A stretch of DNA of 64,000 nucleotides from Nonomuraea indica (GCF_002850745.1 NZ_KZ559479.1:142414-206413); one strand, 5' to 3'. Shown: positions 42,538-51,627, numbered from the stretch's first letter. Translations and numbers: made by a program. Notes: generated by a model from the sequence alone, not told the origin.

Positions 42538-43140
42538 GTGGCCGAGCGCCGCAAGGTAGGCAATCTGCTGGCGCTGGCCGTGCTGGCCGCGCTCGTCGAG
42601 AAGTCCATGCATCCCTACGAGATGGCGACGTTCCTCAAGGCCAGGGGCAAGGACGAGGACATGCCGATCAAGTGGGGCTCGCTCTACACCGTCGTGGCCA
42701 ACCTGGCCAAGCACGGCCTGGTCGAGGCCGTGGAGAGCGGACGGCAGGGCGGCAGGCCCGAGCGGACCGTCTACCGCGTCACCGAGGCGGGCCGGGCCGA
42801 GCTCGCCGACTGGACCCGCGAGCTCGTGGCCACGCCCGAACGGGAGTACCCGCGGTTCAAGGCGGGGCTGTCGGTGCTGGGCGGGCTCGGTCCTGACGAA
42901 GCCGCCGAGCTGCTGCGCCGCAGGCTCGAGGCGCTGGAGCGCGGGCTGGCCGAGCAGCGGGCGGCGCTCGACGCGCAGCGGGCGGCAGTGCCTCGGCTGT
43001 TCCTGCTGGAGTCGGAGTACGAGCTGACCATGCGTGAAGCCGAGGCCGGCTGGACCAGGCGGCTGCTGGCGGACCTGACCGGGGGGTCCTTCCCCGATCT
43101 CGACGAGTGGCGGCGCTTCCACGAGAGCGGAGGCGTCTGA
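42538..43140 (+). CDS. PadR-family transcriptional regulator
   Basis: A 200-residue regulator: winged helix (LLALAVLAALVEKSMHPYEM ... WGSLYTVVANLAKHGLVEAV ... PERTVYRVTEAGRAEL) and the C-terminal coiled-coil Vir-type domain (about 85-185, Glu/Leu/Arg-rich). I chose the GTG at 42538, for which AAGGGG is at the proper distance, over the GTG nine bases earlier. A palindrome just upstream suggests autoregulation; no intact target transporter is adjacent, and the alpha/beta hydrolase follows only after a strong terminator. Confidence 0.9.
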   Translation: MAERRKVGNLLALAVLAALVEKSMHPYEMATFLKARGKDEDMPIKWGSLYTVVANLAKHGLVEAVESGRQGGRPERTVYRVTEAGRAELADWTRELVATPEREYPRFKAGLSVLGGLGPDEAAELLRRRLEALERGLAEQRAALDAQRAAVPRLFLLESEYELTMREAEAGWTRRLLADLTGGSFPDLDEWRRFHESGGV

Positions 43141-43157
43141 CCGGACCTGGTGAAAGC

Positions 43158-43195
43158 GGGCCCTGGACGGGTGCGGGAACACCCGTCCAGGGCCC
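43158..43195 (+). terminator. hairpin terminator after the PadR gene
   Basis: Perfect 16-bp arms GGGCCCTGGACGGGTG and CACCCGTCCAGGGCCC around a 6-base loop, 18 bp after the stop codon. It separates the PadR gene from the hydrolase. Confidence 0.8.
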
Positions 43196-43304
43196 TGACC
43201 CTCGAACCCAGACCCGCGGAAAGAGCAAGCCCGGCCACGAGGTGGCAACGGCAAGGATAGCCGGGCTGTTCTCCCGCGGGCCGCGACCACATGGGAGACA
43301 GACG

Positions 43305-44141
43305 ATGACCCACGAGATGACCCGGGAGACGGTGACGTCGAAGGACGGCACCACGGTGGGCTACCGCAGGATCGGGCGGGGCCCCGCGGTGATCCTGCTC
43401 CACGGGGCGATGGAGACGGGCCTCGCCCACAGCGAGCTGGCCGAGGCGCTGGCCCGCGACTTCACCTGCTTCCTGCCCGACCGGCGCGGGCGCGGGACCA
43501 GCGGCCCGTGCGGCGCCCCGCACGGCGTGCGGGACGAGGTCGAGGACCTGCGGGCCGTGCTGGCCGCGACCGGGGCGGAGCGCGTGCTCGGCGTCAGCTC
43601 AGGAGCGATCATCACGCTGCTGGCCGCGCTGGAGACGCCGGCCCTCGGCAAGGCGGCGATCTTCGAGCCGCCGTTCCTGGCCGACACCGCGTGGCTGCCG
43701 CGCTTCGAGCGGGAGCTGGCGGCGGGGAAGGTCGCCGCCGCCCTGGTGACCAGCATGCTCGGCACCCGGATGGGGCCGCCGGCGCTCGACCGGGTGCCGC
43801 GGCCGATCCTGCGCGCGATGGCGGCTGCGGGTATGAACAGGGGCGGTGAACTGTCGTTCCGCTCGCTCGTGCCGACCCTGAGCGCCGATACGCGGATCGT
43901 GCTGGAGACCCGCGACGGCATCGAGCGGCTGGGCCGGCTCGACGCCGAGGTGCTGCTGCTCGGCGGTGAGACCAGCGCGCCGTACCTCAAGGCCGGGCTC
44001 GACCGGCTGGAGGAGGTGCTGCCGAAGGCGTCGAGGATCGAGTGGCCCGGCCTGGGGCACGGCGCCACGGGCAACGCGAGGATGGGCGGCAGGCCGGAGC
44101 TGGTCGCCCGTGACCTGCGGCGTTTCTTCCTCGATCAGTAG
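43305..44141 (+). CDS. alpha/beta hydrolase
   Basis: A 278-residue hydrolase. The oxyanion segment is ILLHGAMETG, the nucleophile elbow is LGVSSGAIIT (G-x-S-x-G) and the catalytic His is in WPGLGHGATGN near the end, with an Asp/Glu likely in the LDAEVLLLGGE strand region. GGGAG is eight bases before the ATG. It is a generic esterase/hydrolase whose substrate is unknown. The upstream terminator and about 110 bp of non-coding DNA make it a separate unit. Confidence 0.88.
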   Translation: MTHEMTRETVTSKDGTTVGYRRIGRGPAVILLHGAMETGLAHSELAEALARDFTCFLPDRRGRGTSGPCGAPHGVRDEVEDLRAVLAATGAERVLGVSSGAIITLLAALETPALGKAAIFEPPFLADTAWLPRFERELAAGKVAAALVTSMLGTRMGPPALDRVPRPILRAMAAAGMNRGGELSFRSLVPTLSADTRIVLETRDGIERLGRLDAEVLLLGGETSAPYLKAGLDRLEEVLPKASRIEWPGLGHGATGNARMGGRPELVARDLRRFFLDQ

Positions 44142-44193
44142 GGGCCGGGCCGCCGCCGGCTGGTCGCGGCGCGGCCCTTCGCGGCCGCGCCGG

Positions 44194-45234
44194 TCAGCGG
44201 AAGTCGGAGATGCGCAGCACCGCAAGCATGTCCGTCGCCCGGGAGCCGGTCGAGAAGGACGCCTCCGCGCCGACCCAGCCCCGGAAGGCTCCCGTGTCGT
44301 CGATGATCTGCATGAGGGGTTTGACGTGGGAGTTGCCGGTGTAGCAGAACTCGCCGCGTTCCATCGCCAGACAGGTGCACCAGTGCCAGAGCGTGTCGCG
44401 GCGGTCGGACTTGGAGATCATCGTGAGGTAGTACTGGATGGAGCTGATGTCGGGGCGCGTTCCGCCGCCGTAGGTGGGGCAGCCGCCCGACTTCTGGCAC
44501 GCGCCGGACGAGGACGGCTGCAGGTACGTCAGGCAGGAGGTGGTGGCGGCGCAGGCGCGGAAGGAGGAGTGGGCGAACGGCTGGTTGCCGGAGGTGACGA
44601 GCCTGCCGCCCGCCCAGCTCGTCAGGTCCTGCCTGAGCGAGCCGGCGAACGCCTTCACCGAGCTCATGGCGCGCCGGGTGCCGATCGCGGCGTTGCTGCC
44701 GTAGCCGTAGCCGTGCGTGGCCAGTGTGCTGTGCTTGAGGTCCAGGCGGGCCAGCTTGCCGTCGGGCGAGGTCCGCACGTACCACTGCTCCGTCCAGGTC
44801 TGGGCGATCTTCCACCGGATGGTGAGCACGTCGCCGGCCAGGGTGTACGTCCCCGCGCGGCTCTCGTCGGGGGCGCCGGTGAAGCCTCCGGCGGTGAGCA
44901 CCTCGCAGGCGCGCGGCCGTGACGCGGCACCGCCCGCCTTGGTCGTGCAGCTCGGGTCGGGGACGGTGCCGGTGCGTTGCCTGGCCTCGGGATGGCGCTG
45001 CCACCACAGGTGGAGGCCGGCGCGCACCGTGCCGTCCGCGGCGAAGCGGTAGCTGCCCAGGCGTACCCAGTTCTGCCGGGAGGCCGTCTTCAGGTGACCC
45101 TGGGAGATGACATAGGTGGTCTTGCCGCCCGGCAGCGGCGAGGTGGAAGAGGTGGACGCCGTGGCGGTGGCGGGCCGGGCGGGCAGGATGGCGATGGCGA
45201 GCACCAGGGAGAGGATCGCCGCTGCGGTACGCAA
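44194..45234 (-). CDS. secreted protein of unknown function
   Basis: A 346-residue exported protein. A hydrophobic signal peptide (TAAAILSLVLAIAILPARP) ends near A-T-A at about 25. The mature part contains about ten cysteines, several in short-spaced pairs (for example ACAATTSC and GACQKSGGC), and reads like an extracellular beta-rich domain; I recognise no family. The start codon appears to be TTG at 45234, with GGGAG seven bases upstream; no ATG or GTG fits the signal peptide. It is divergent from the snapalysin gene across 200 bp. Confidence 0.75.
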   Translation of the reverse strand: MRTAAAILSLVLAIAILPARPATATASTSSTSPLPGGKTTYVISQGHLKTASRQNWVRLGSYRFAADGTVRAGLHLWWQRHPEARQRTGTVPDPSCTTKAGGAASRPRACEVLTAGGFTGAPDESRAGTYTLAGDVLTIRWKIAQTWTEQWYVRTSPDGKLARLDLKHSTLATHGYGYGSNAAIGTRRAMSSVKAFAGSLRQDLTSWAGGRLVTSGNQPFAHSSFRACAATTSCLTYLQPSSSGACQKSGGCPTYGGGTRPDISSIQYYLTMISKSDRRDTLWHWCTCLAMERGEFCYTGNSHVKPLMQIIDDTGAFRGWVGAEASFSTGSRATDMLAVLRISDFR

Positions 45235-45434
45235 GAAGGGACTCCCGAAGGCCGACGGGCTGGGTAGATCGTCAAGGGGCCACCGTATGCGCTCAGGAGC
45301 GGCCCGTCAGGAGATCCGAGGACTTCGGAGCACTGGGGCTGATCCATACCATCGCGATAGGGGTCAGATGACTTGTCCCCGGGCGGCGTCGTGGCGCCTA
45401 CCGTGACAGCACCCCCACTGTCCGAGGAGACACG

Positions 45435-45956
45435 ATGCCCACCCCCCTCCGTTTCGCGCTGTCTCTCGTCCTCACCGGCGCGTTCCTGCTGGCCACCTCG
45501 CCCGCGCAGGCCGCGTCCCTGGTCACCGTCCTTCGGTACGACGCCGGCCGGTCGGCCGAGTTCCGGAGCGCGGTGGACCAGGGCGCGCAGATCTGGAACT
45601 CCAGCGTCACGAACGTCCGCCTGCTCGCCGGCACTCCCGCCCACTTCGTCGTCGTCGCCGACAACGGCTGGCCCCGCGCCCTGCCCACCAGCCTGGGCCG
45701 GGGCACCATCTGGATGGGCCGGCAGGCCACCTCCCAGGGCTACCACCCGGTGCGCATCGCCGCCCACGAGATCGGCCACATCCTCGGCCTGCCCGACCGG
45801 CGCACCGGCCGCTGCTCGGACCTGATGTCCGGTTCCAGCGCTCCGGTGAGCTGCGCCAACGCCAACCCGAGCGCCGCCGAGCGGGCCGAGGTGGACCGTA
45901 ACTTCGCCGGCGCCACCCCGCTGGTCGAGTTCGGTGAGCTGCACGTGGACCGCTGA
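45435..45956 (+). CDS. snpA: snapalysin-family secreted zinc protease
   Basis: A 173-residue secreted protease. The signal peptide ends near AQA-AS (about 26-28). The active site is HEIGHILGLPD (H111, E112, H115, D121), the M7 snapalysin motif HExxHxxGxxD, followed by the Met-turn DLMSG. The gene has CGAGGAG close before the ATG. In Streptomyces snpA is usually divergent from a LysR regulator; here the divergent neighbour is a secreted protein instead, so regulation differs. The symbol is by family resemblance. Confidence 0.9.
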   Translation: MPTPLRFALSLVLTGAFLLATSPAQAASLVTVLRYDAGRSAEFRSAVDQGAQIWNSSVTNVRLLAGTPAHFVVVADNGWPRALPTSLGRGTIWMGRQATSQGYHPVRIAAHEIGHILGLPDRRTGRCSDLMSGSSAPVSCANANPSAAERAEVDRNFAGATPLVEFGELHVDR

Positions 45957-46029
45957 GCCCGGCGCGCGGCCCGCACCTTTCGTCCGGGGGTGCGGGCCGC
46001 CGCGCGTCCGCCGGGCCGCGGTCCCGGCC

Positions 46030-46310
46030 TTGCCCGGCTCCTGGGTGCCGACCGTCGAGGAGGTCCGGGCCCGCCAGATGCCGCCCACTCTGCTGTTCGT
46101 CCGGGTGCCTGAGGGCAAGACCGTGAAGAACCGGCTGCACCTCGACGTCAGCCCGATCGACGGCAGCACTGACGCGGAGGTGGCCAGGCTGCTCGGCCTC
46201 GGCGCGGTGAAGGTGGACGTGGGCCAGGGCCCCGGCCGGAGCTGGGTGGTCATGGCCGATCCCGAGGGCGACGAGTTCTGCGTCCTGCGCACCCTGGCGC
46301 CGTCCGGCTG
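46030..46310 (+). pseudogene. 5'-truncated VOC (glyoxalase-like) domain remnant
   Basis: In one frame the sequence reads PPTLLFVRVPEGKTVKNRLH, LDVSPIDGSTDAEVARLLGL and WVVMADPEGDEFCVLR, the C-terminal two thirds of a glyoxalase-like (PF18029-type) domain. The first strand and helix, including the N-terminal metal or substrate residues, are absent and no start codon or ribosome site fits. It remains in frame, without a stop, with the following WGR gene, but that gene has its own leaderless-type promoter. Probably a decayed gene. It occupies most of the gap after the snapalysin gene. Confidence 0.65.
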
Positions 46311-46364
46311 GAGGATCGGCCGGGAGCGCCGTACGCGCTGCCGGGTTCTGACGGTGGAGATCTC

Positions 46365-46370
46365 TACGCT
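46365..46370 (+). promoter_or_regulatory. leaderless-type -10 element (TACGCT)
   Basis: TACGCT ends seven bases before the ATG at 46378, without a ribosome site in between. Confidence 0.5.
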
Positions 46371-46377
46371 GCCCCGT

Positions 46378-47586
46378 ATGTATCGTGAGCGGATTCTCCT
46401 GACCCATCCCGGCACCTCGAAGCCCAAATATCTGGAGCTCCGGGCCGACGGGGTCGACCTGCACCGGAGCTGGTGGACCGGGGCCGGGAAGCCTCAGGAG
46501 CGCCTGAAGTCGTTCGGCAGCGGGCGCGCGGCACGCGAGGCCCTGGAGAAGATCGTCACCGAGAAGATGGGTGACGGGTACGCCCTGCTGCGTGACGTCG
46601 CCGCGGCCGAGCCGGGCGACGTCGTCGTCCAGTGCGCGACGCCGGCGGCCAACGGGACCGTTGCGTTCGCCCTGCACCCGGACGGCGGCACCCTTGCGGT
46701 CGCCCGCGGCATTCCTGACCGGGTCAGGCTGCGGCTCGGCTCCGAGGTGCAGACCGTCGACTTACGGACCGGCGCCCGCCGGGTGGTGTACGCCGACGCG
46801 TCGCGGAGCTCGGCGGTCCATGACATGGCGTTCGAACCCGACGGAACGCACCTTTCCTTCACCGTGCGCAACCTGCGCGACGGGGTGGACACGAGCCACA
46901 CGGTGGAACTCGCCACCGGTCATGTTCGGCGCCTGCCCCGCGCCTGCTCGGGGCGGGACGCCGTCGCCGGCCGGATGCTGGTGTCCGACGATCACACGGT
47001 GCGCGTGCTGGGCCCGGATGGCCGTTCGTGCCTCGATCTTCCGGCGGGCGAGCCCTCGCGGGCCGGCGCCGTCGCCCTGTCTCCGTCGGGCCGGCTCGTC
47101 GGCCTCATCCGCCACCCGGACGGCCGCGATACGGAGTACGACCTCGAGATCTGGGATGTCGACACCGGCCGGCGCGTGCTCGGTGTCCCGTACCCCTTCC
47201 CGACCGTGGCCCGTGGGGTCGGCAAGCTGATGTTCGACCGGACCGAGCAGCTCCTTGTCGTGAGCGGTGCGACGTGGGGATGCGGCGGCGTCTCGGTGGA
47301 ATCGGGTGTCTTCTGCTGGACGATCGAAGGTGGGTTGGCTGACGTCGCGCTGTCACCCGACGGCACCCGGCTCGCCGCCGCCCGCGTCCGAGGTCCGGTC
47401 GTCGTTCATGACGCCGCGACCGGACAGCCGCTGGAGCCGCGCTTCGTCGTACCCGGCGAGCCGTCGCTCACCTACGACACGGTCGAGTTCTCCGCCGATG
47501 GGCGGCTGCTGGCGGTCGGCGACAGCCCCGGCCGCGTCACGGTGTTCCGGTTCGACGGCCTGGAGTTCACCGCACCCGGCGGCTGA
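46378..47586 (+). CDS. WGR domain plus beta-propeller (WD40-like) protein
   Basis: A 402-residue protein. Residues 1-75 resemble a WGR domain: KPKYLELRADGVDLHRSWWT then GKPQERLKSFGSGRAAREAL and EKMGDGYALL. The rest is made of about seven beta-propeller-like blades, each with a GTHLSF/GTRLAA/GRLLAV strand after a Pro-Asp-Gly turn and a short variable loop (for example FEPDGTHLSF, LSPDGTRLAA, FSADGRLLAV). Such WGR-repeat fusions occur in actinomycetes; WGR domains bind nucleic acid in PARPs, but no function is assigned to this class. The start is chosen from the leaderless-type promoter. Confidence 0.72.
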   Translation: MYRERILLTHPGTSKPKYLELRADGVDLHRSWWTGAGKPQERLKSFGSGRAAREALEKIVTEKMGDGYALLRDVAAAEPGDVVVQCATPAANGTVAFALHPDGGTLAVARGIPDRVRLRLGSEVQTVDLRTGARRVVYADASRSSAVHDMAFEPDGTHLSFTVRNLRDGVDTSHTVELATGHVRRLPRACSGRDAVAGRMLVSDDHTVRVLGPDGRSCLDLPAGEPSRAGAVALSPSGRLVGLIRHPDGRDTEYDLEIWDVDTGRRVLGVPYPFPTVARGVGKLMFDRTEQLLVVSGATWGCGGVSVESGVFCWTIEGGLADVALSPDGTRLAAARVRGPVVVHDAATGQPLEPRFVVPGEPSLTYDTVEFSADGRLLAVGDSPGRVTVFRFDGLEFTAPGG

Positions 47587-47639
47587 CCGGGGCGGGCGTT
47601 CCTGTTCCAGGAGCGCGGGCGGGACGGCCGCCGGTGCGT

Positions 47640-49034
47640 TCAGCGGGCCGGATCGCCTGCCGCAGGCGCGGCCAGGGGGATGATTCTCCTGATCTTGCCG
47701 CCGGCCGACTGCTCGGGCGGTTCCTGACCGCGTTCGAGCGTGACGTGGCCTGCCTGGTGCCGAGCCAGCAGGTGGGTGATCTCGTCGCGCACCGCCTGCC
47801 ACACGTGGTCGGGGTCGGCGCCGTCGGCGGGTTTCAGGCGCACGCGCAGCGTGGTGGGGGAGGTCTGGACGAGCTGGAACCGCTCGACGCCGGGAACGCG
47901 GTCCAGCAGGGTGCCGAAGGCCATGGGGGAGATGCCGACCGGCTCGCCGCCGCCGGTGGGGAAGGTCAGCAGCTCCGCCGCGCGGCCCTGCACCTGGACG
48001 GCGGGCAGGGGGCTGCCGCACGGGCAGGCGTCGGGGCGCAGCAGGACGTTGTCGCCCAGGTCGTAGCGCAGGATCGGCTGGACCCGGTTGGCGAGGTTGC
48101 TCAGCAGGACCGTGTGCGACGGCCGGCCCGCAGGGACGGGCCGGCCGTCGGCGTCGACCGGTTCCAGCACGGCCCAGTCGCTGTTGACGTGCAGCCAGTC
48201 GTGCGCGCAGCCGAACGCGAGGAAGCCGCACTCGGTGGCGGCGTAGGCGGAGCGGACCGGCGCGTGGAACGCGGCGGCGATCCTGGCGCGGTTCGCCGCC
48301 GTCAGCGTCTCACCGCCGGCGATGATCATTCCCGGGCGGATGCGCAGCCGGCCGGCCTCCTGCTCGGCGGCCAGCAGCCCGAGCATGCCGGAGAAGCCGG
48401 TGAGGGAGCTCGGGGCGTACCGGTTGAGCTGGGCGGCCAGTTCGGGCAGTGGCTGGTGGATCGAGAACTCCCGCAGCATCCAGCCGAGCCGGGGATGGTC
48501 CAGGCGGAACCGTGCGGCGCCGGCGACGGTGGCGAAGTGGCCGCCGGGCGCGGTGACGATCGCGGTGCGGCCCGCGCCGCGCAGGAGGCGCAGGAGGTCG
48601 CCGATCCGCAGCCCGGCGCGGGCGCGGCGGCCGACGGCGTTGCCCACGGCGAGGCTCAGCTCGTCCTGCAGGAAGATGCCGCGCAGGCCGCTGGTGCCGG
48701 ACGTGGTGGCCACGAGGTAGCGGCCCTGGAACGGCTCGCCGACGACAGCGGGATCGGCCACGAACGCCTGTGCCTTCGCCAGCGTCACGTCCGGGTCGGT
48801 GACCCAGTCGTCGAAGTGGGCCATGAGGGTCTTCTTGTCGGTGACGGGCAGCAGCGCCGGGTCGTCGACCTCGTCCGGCAGGTGCCGGTACAGCTCGCGG
48901 AAGTACGGTGAGCGGGCGCGGGCGTGGGCCACGATCTCGGCCAGCCGGGCGCGTTGCCGCCGCGTGATCGCGGCGGGTCCTTCCCGCAGGGCGCGTCGGG
49001 CGTCGCGGGCGAGGTGTCGCAGGGTCTCGGTCAT
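47640..49034 (-). CDS. PaaK-like phenylacetate-CoA ligase family enzyme
   Basis: A 464-residue adenylate-forming enzyme of the PaaK subgroup. The P-loop is VATTSGTSGLRGIFL; later blocks are AYAATECGFLAFGC and LRYDLGDNVLLRPDACPCGS, with a C-terminal domain after VGISPMAFGTLLDRVPGVE. The ATG overlaps the stop of the TetR gene (ATGA), so the pair is an operon. No phenylacetate pathway genes are near; members like this often activate other aryl or fatty acids, sometimes for secondary metabolism. Confidence 0.88.
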   Translation of the reverse strand: MTETLRHLARDARRALREGPAAITRRQRARLAEIVAHARARSPYFRELYRHLPDEVDDPALLPVTDKKTLMAHFDDWVTDPDVTLAKAQAFVADPAVVGEPFQGRYLVATTSGTSGLRGIFLQDELSLAVGNAVGRRARAGLRIGDLLRLLRGAGRTAIVTAPGGHFATVAGAARFRLDHPRLGWMLREFSIHQPLPELAAQLNRYAPSSLTGFSGMLGLLAAEQEAGRLRIRPGMIIAGGETLTAANRARIAAAFHAPVRSAYAATECGFLAFGCAHDWLHVNSDWAVLEPVDADGRPVPAGRPSHTVLLSNLANRVQPILRYDLGDNVLLRPDACPCGSPLPAVQVQGRAAELLTFPTGGGEPVGISPMAFGTLLDRVPGVERFQLVQTSPTTLRVRLKPADGADPDHVWQAVRDEITHLLARHQAGHVTLERGQEPPEQSAGGKIRRIIPLAAPAAGDPAR

Positions 49035-49759
49035 GAACGGCTGTCCCCTTCTTCCGGTGTGCGGGCGGCGGAGGTGCCGGGCCGGGTCACGTCCCCGTGC
49101 ACCGGTGTGTCCGGTGCGGTGTCGGGTGTGGTGTCGGGTGTGGTGTCGGGCTGGATCGAGAGCAGGCCGTGCATGGCGATGTCGAGGCCGTGCCGGGCGG
49201 CCTCCCACAGCTCCTCCTGCGACCGGCCGAGCTCGGCACTCGCCAGGCTGGCCTGCTGGATGGCGCCGATCAGGGCTCCGGTCATCGCCGCGGCGGTGAC
49301 CGGATCGAGCCGGCCGGGGAAGGCCTTCGTCAGCTCGGTGGAGATCCGCCGCTGCGCGTCCATCAGCAGGTACAGGCCCTTGGCCTGCAGGGCCGGGGTC
49401 GTCAGCACCAGGCGGGACACCGCCGACAACTCCTCGGGCTCCTTGTGGGGCACGACGGGTCTGCGCCGGGCGGCGTACTCCTGGACCATCCGCGCCAGCA
49501 ACGCGCCCGGACCCTCCTGCGGCCGTCGCTCCGCGAACGCGCCGAGCAGCAGGTCGAAGACGTGCTCCGCGTCGGCGAACACGACCTCGTCCTTGCTGCG
49601 GAAGTAGTTGAAGAACGTCTTGGGATCGACGTCCGCCGCCACGGCGATCTGGGCCACCGTCGTCTGCTCGTATCCCTGCTCGTCGAACAGCTTCACGGCC
49701 GCGGTGACGATCCGCTGCCTGGTCAGCCGTTTCTTGCGCTCACGACGCGACTCCTGCAT
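49031..49759 (-). CDS. TetR-family transcriptional regulator with PDT-repeat tail
   Basis: A 242-residue regulator. The helix-turn-helix is TRQRIVTAAVKLFDEQGYEQ followed by TTVAQIAVAADVDPKTFFNYF. The ATG at 49759 has no ribosome site but lies five bases after TAATCT, so the message may be leaderless. The C-terminus carries four Pro-Asp-Thr-x repeats (about residues 203-218). It overlaps and precedes the PaaK-like ligase gene and presumably regulates that operon. Confidence 0.9.
   Translation of the reverse strand: MQESRRERKKRLTRQRIVTAAVKLFDEQGYEQTTVAQIAVAADVDPKTFFNYFRSKDEVVFADAEHVFDLLLGAFAERRPQEGPGALLARMVQEYAARRRPVVPHKEPEELSAVSRLVLTTPALQAKGLYLLMDAQRRISTELTKAFPGRLDPVTAAAMTGALIGAIQQASLASAELGRSQEELWEAARHGLDIAMHGLLSIQPDTTPDTTPDTAPDTPVHGDVTRPGTSAARTPEEGDSRS
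49105..49152. repeat. 12-bp tandem repeat encoding PDTx units
   Basis: The unit ggtgtcgggtgt recurs three to four times within the TetR gene, in frame, giving PDTTPDTTPDTAPDTP at the protein's C-terminus. Confidence 0.75.
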
Positions 49760-49933
49760 GAGGAAGATTACATCACATGGAACATTGGTAGTCACTGGAA
49801 ATTTTCGCCGATCGCACCAAACTCGGCCGGGCGAGGGTTCAGGAGGTGGCTGGCGTAGAGGACCGCTGACCGGCGGGATCACGGCCCAGGTCGTACGGCA
49901 GGGCCGGGCGGGCGTGCGGGCGCTCGGGAGCCT

Positions 49934-50572
49934 TCAGCCGGGGAACGGCGCATCACGGAGCAGCAGGGCCGCCTGCACCCGGTTCGCGCAGTCGAGTTTG
50001 GCGAGGATGCGGCTGACATAGGTCTTGACGCTGGCCTCGGTCAGGTGAGCGCGCCGAGCGATCTGCGCGTTGGACAGGCCCTGCGCCACCAGGGCGAGGA
50101 TGTCGGCTTCGCGCGCGGTGAGGGTGGCCAGCCGGCGGGCGGCGTCACGTCCGCCCGCGCCGGCGCGCGGCGCCGCCATGTCGAGCACCTGGCGGGTCAC
50201 CGCGGGCGACAGGTACGCGTGCCCGGCGTGAGCGGCGTGGACTGCGCGGATCAGTTCGTCGGGGGTGCACGTCTTCAGGACGAACCCGGACACGCCTTGC
50301 CGGACCGCTCGCCGTACGTTGTCCTCATCGCCGAAGGCGGTGAGCAGCACCACGCGCGTCCCGGTCAGTTCGGCGGCGGCGGCCAGGCCGTCCATCACGG
50401 GCATCGAGATGTCCAGGAGGGCGACGTCGACGCGGTGCCGACGGGCGGCCCGCACCGCCTCGCGCCCGTCGCGCGCGGTGGCCACCACCTCGATGTCCCC
50501 GGCCGACTCCAGGACGGTGCGGATGCCGGTGGTGATGAGGCACTCGTCATCGGCGATCAACGTCCTGATCAC
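49934..50572 (-). CDS. NarL/FixJ-family response regulator
   Basis: A 212-residue regulator with receiver residues D8-D9, phospho-acceptor D54 (VALLDISMPVMDG) and K in FVLKTCTPDEL, and a LuxR-type helix-turn-helix LTAREADILALVAQGLSNAQIARRA. The GTG overlaps the stop of the kinase gene (4 nt), so the pair is coupled. No transporter is adjacent, so its targets are not evident. Confidence 0.94.
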   Translation of the reverse strand: MIRTLIADDECLITTGIRTVLESAGDIEVVATARDGREAVRAARRHRVDVALLDISMPVMDGLAAAAELTGTRVVLLTAFGDEDNVRRAVRQGVSGFVLKTCTPDELIRAVHAAHAGHAYLSPAVTRQVLDMAAPRAGAGGRDAARRLATLTAREADILALVAQGLSNAQIARRAHLTEASVKTYVSRILAKLDCANRVQAALLLRDAPFPG

Positions 50573-51627
50573 GTGGCCGCCCCGGCGAGGGCCGGCGCCA
50601 GCGGAAGCATCGCGACGACGTGGAACTCGCGCGGTCCCGGGTGGACCCTCAGCAGGCCCCCGGCGGCGGCGACGCGTTCGGTCAGCCCGCGCAGGCCGCT
50701 CCCGCCGCCGGCGGAGGAGGGGGGCCGGCGGGACACCGGATTCGTCACCGAGACCAGCAGAGCGTCGGGCTGCCAGTCGAGCGACACGGTGATCGGCGCG
50801 CCGGGCGCGTGCTTGACCGCGTTGGTCAGCCCTTCCTGGACGACCCGGTAGGCGGCGTGGGACGCCTTCGGGTCGGTCAGGGGGACGGCCTCGCCGGACG
50901 TCCCGATCGTCACTGTGGCACCCGCCGCCCGGGTCCGTGCGACGAGTTCGTCGATGTCGTCCACGCGGGGGGCGTCATGGTCGCGAAGCGCGTTGACCAC
51001 CTCGTGCAGTTCGGCCGCGGCGGCACGGGCGGTGTCCGCCAGGTCGCCCACCGCGCGCCGCCGGCCGGGGGGCAGCGGGCCCACCTGCAGCGCGGCGGCC
51101 TGCACCGACACCAGGCTGAGCAGGTGGCCGAGCGAGTCGTGCATGTCGTGGGCGATGCGCAGCCGCTCACGCAGCCGTTCCTGCTCGGCGATCAGGGCTC
51201 TCTCCCGGCGCATGTGCTCGCGCTGCTGGGCGACGTACCGACCGGCGAGCAGGGGCAGCACGGTCAGGACGACGACGCGGGCCAGGCTGATCCACGGTTC
51301 CTCGGCGCCGGGGGATCGCTGCACGGCCAGCAGCAGGGCGCACACGTACGCGCAGAGGGCGCATGCCGTCACCACGACATCCCTGCGTGCGGAGATGCGG
51401 TGCCCGGCGTTGCAGCCGGTGCAGACCAGCAGTGCCAGCGAGGCACCGGTGAGCAACGCCAGCACCAGTGACACGAAGAAGGCCGCGAACGGCACGCGCC
51501 CCATCAGCGCCGTGGTCAGCACCACCGCCCCGGCGTACGCGGCGAGCGTCCAACCCCCCGTCCCGTCCGCCCACAACAGCGCCGTGTCCGCGATGACGAC
51601 CGCGGCGATGAGCGCACACCTGGACAT
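50569..51627 (-). CDS. sensor histidine kinase, HisKA_3 type
   Basis: A 352-residue membrane kinase with four or five N-terminal helices (about 5-130), the phospho-acceptor helix LRIAHDMHDSLGHLLSLVSV (H163) and an HATPase domain (GLTNAVKHAPGAPI, GGSGLRGLTERV). The first part of the HATPase glycine box is unusual, with VTNPVSRRPP in place of the DDG motif. The ATG at 51627 follows AAGGTGAGG; a GTG six codons earlier lacks a ribosome site. It pairs with the regulator gene that follows. Confidence 0.9.
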   Translation of the reverse strand: MSRCALIAAVVIADTALLWADGTGGWTLAAYAGAVVLTTALMGRVPFAAFFVSLVLALLTGASLALLVCTGCNAGHRISARRDVVVTACALCAYVCALLLAVQRSPGAEEPWISLARVVVLTVLPLLAGRYVAQQREHMRRERALIAEQERLRERLRIAHDMHDSLGHLLSLVSVQAAALQVGPLPPGRRRAVGDLADTARAAAAELHEVVNALRDHDAPRVDDIDELVARTRAAGATVTIGTSGEAVPLTDPKASHAAYRVVQEGLTNAVKHAPGAPITVSLDWQPDALLVSVTNPVSRRPPSSAGGGSGLRGLTERVAAAGGLLRVHPGPREFHVVAMLPLAPALAGAAT

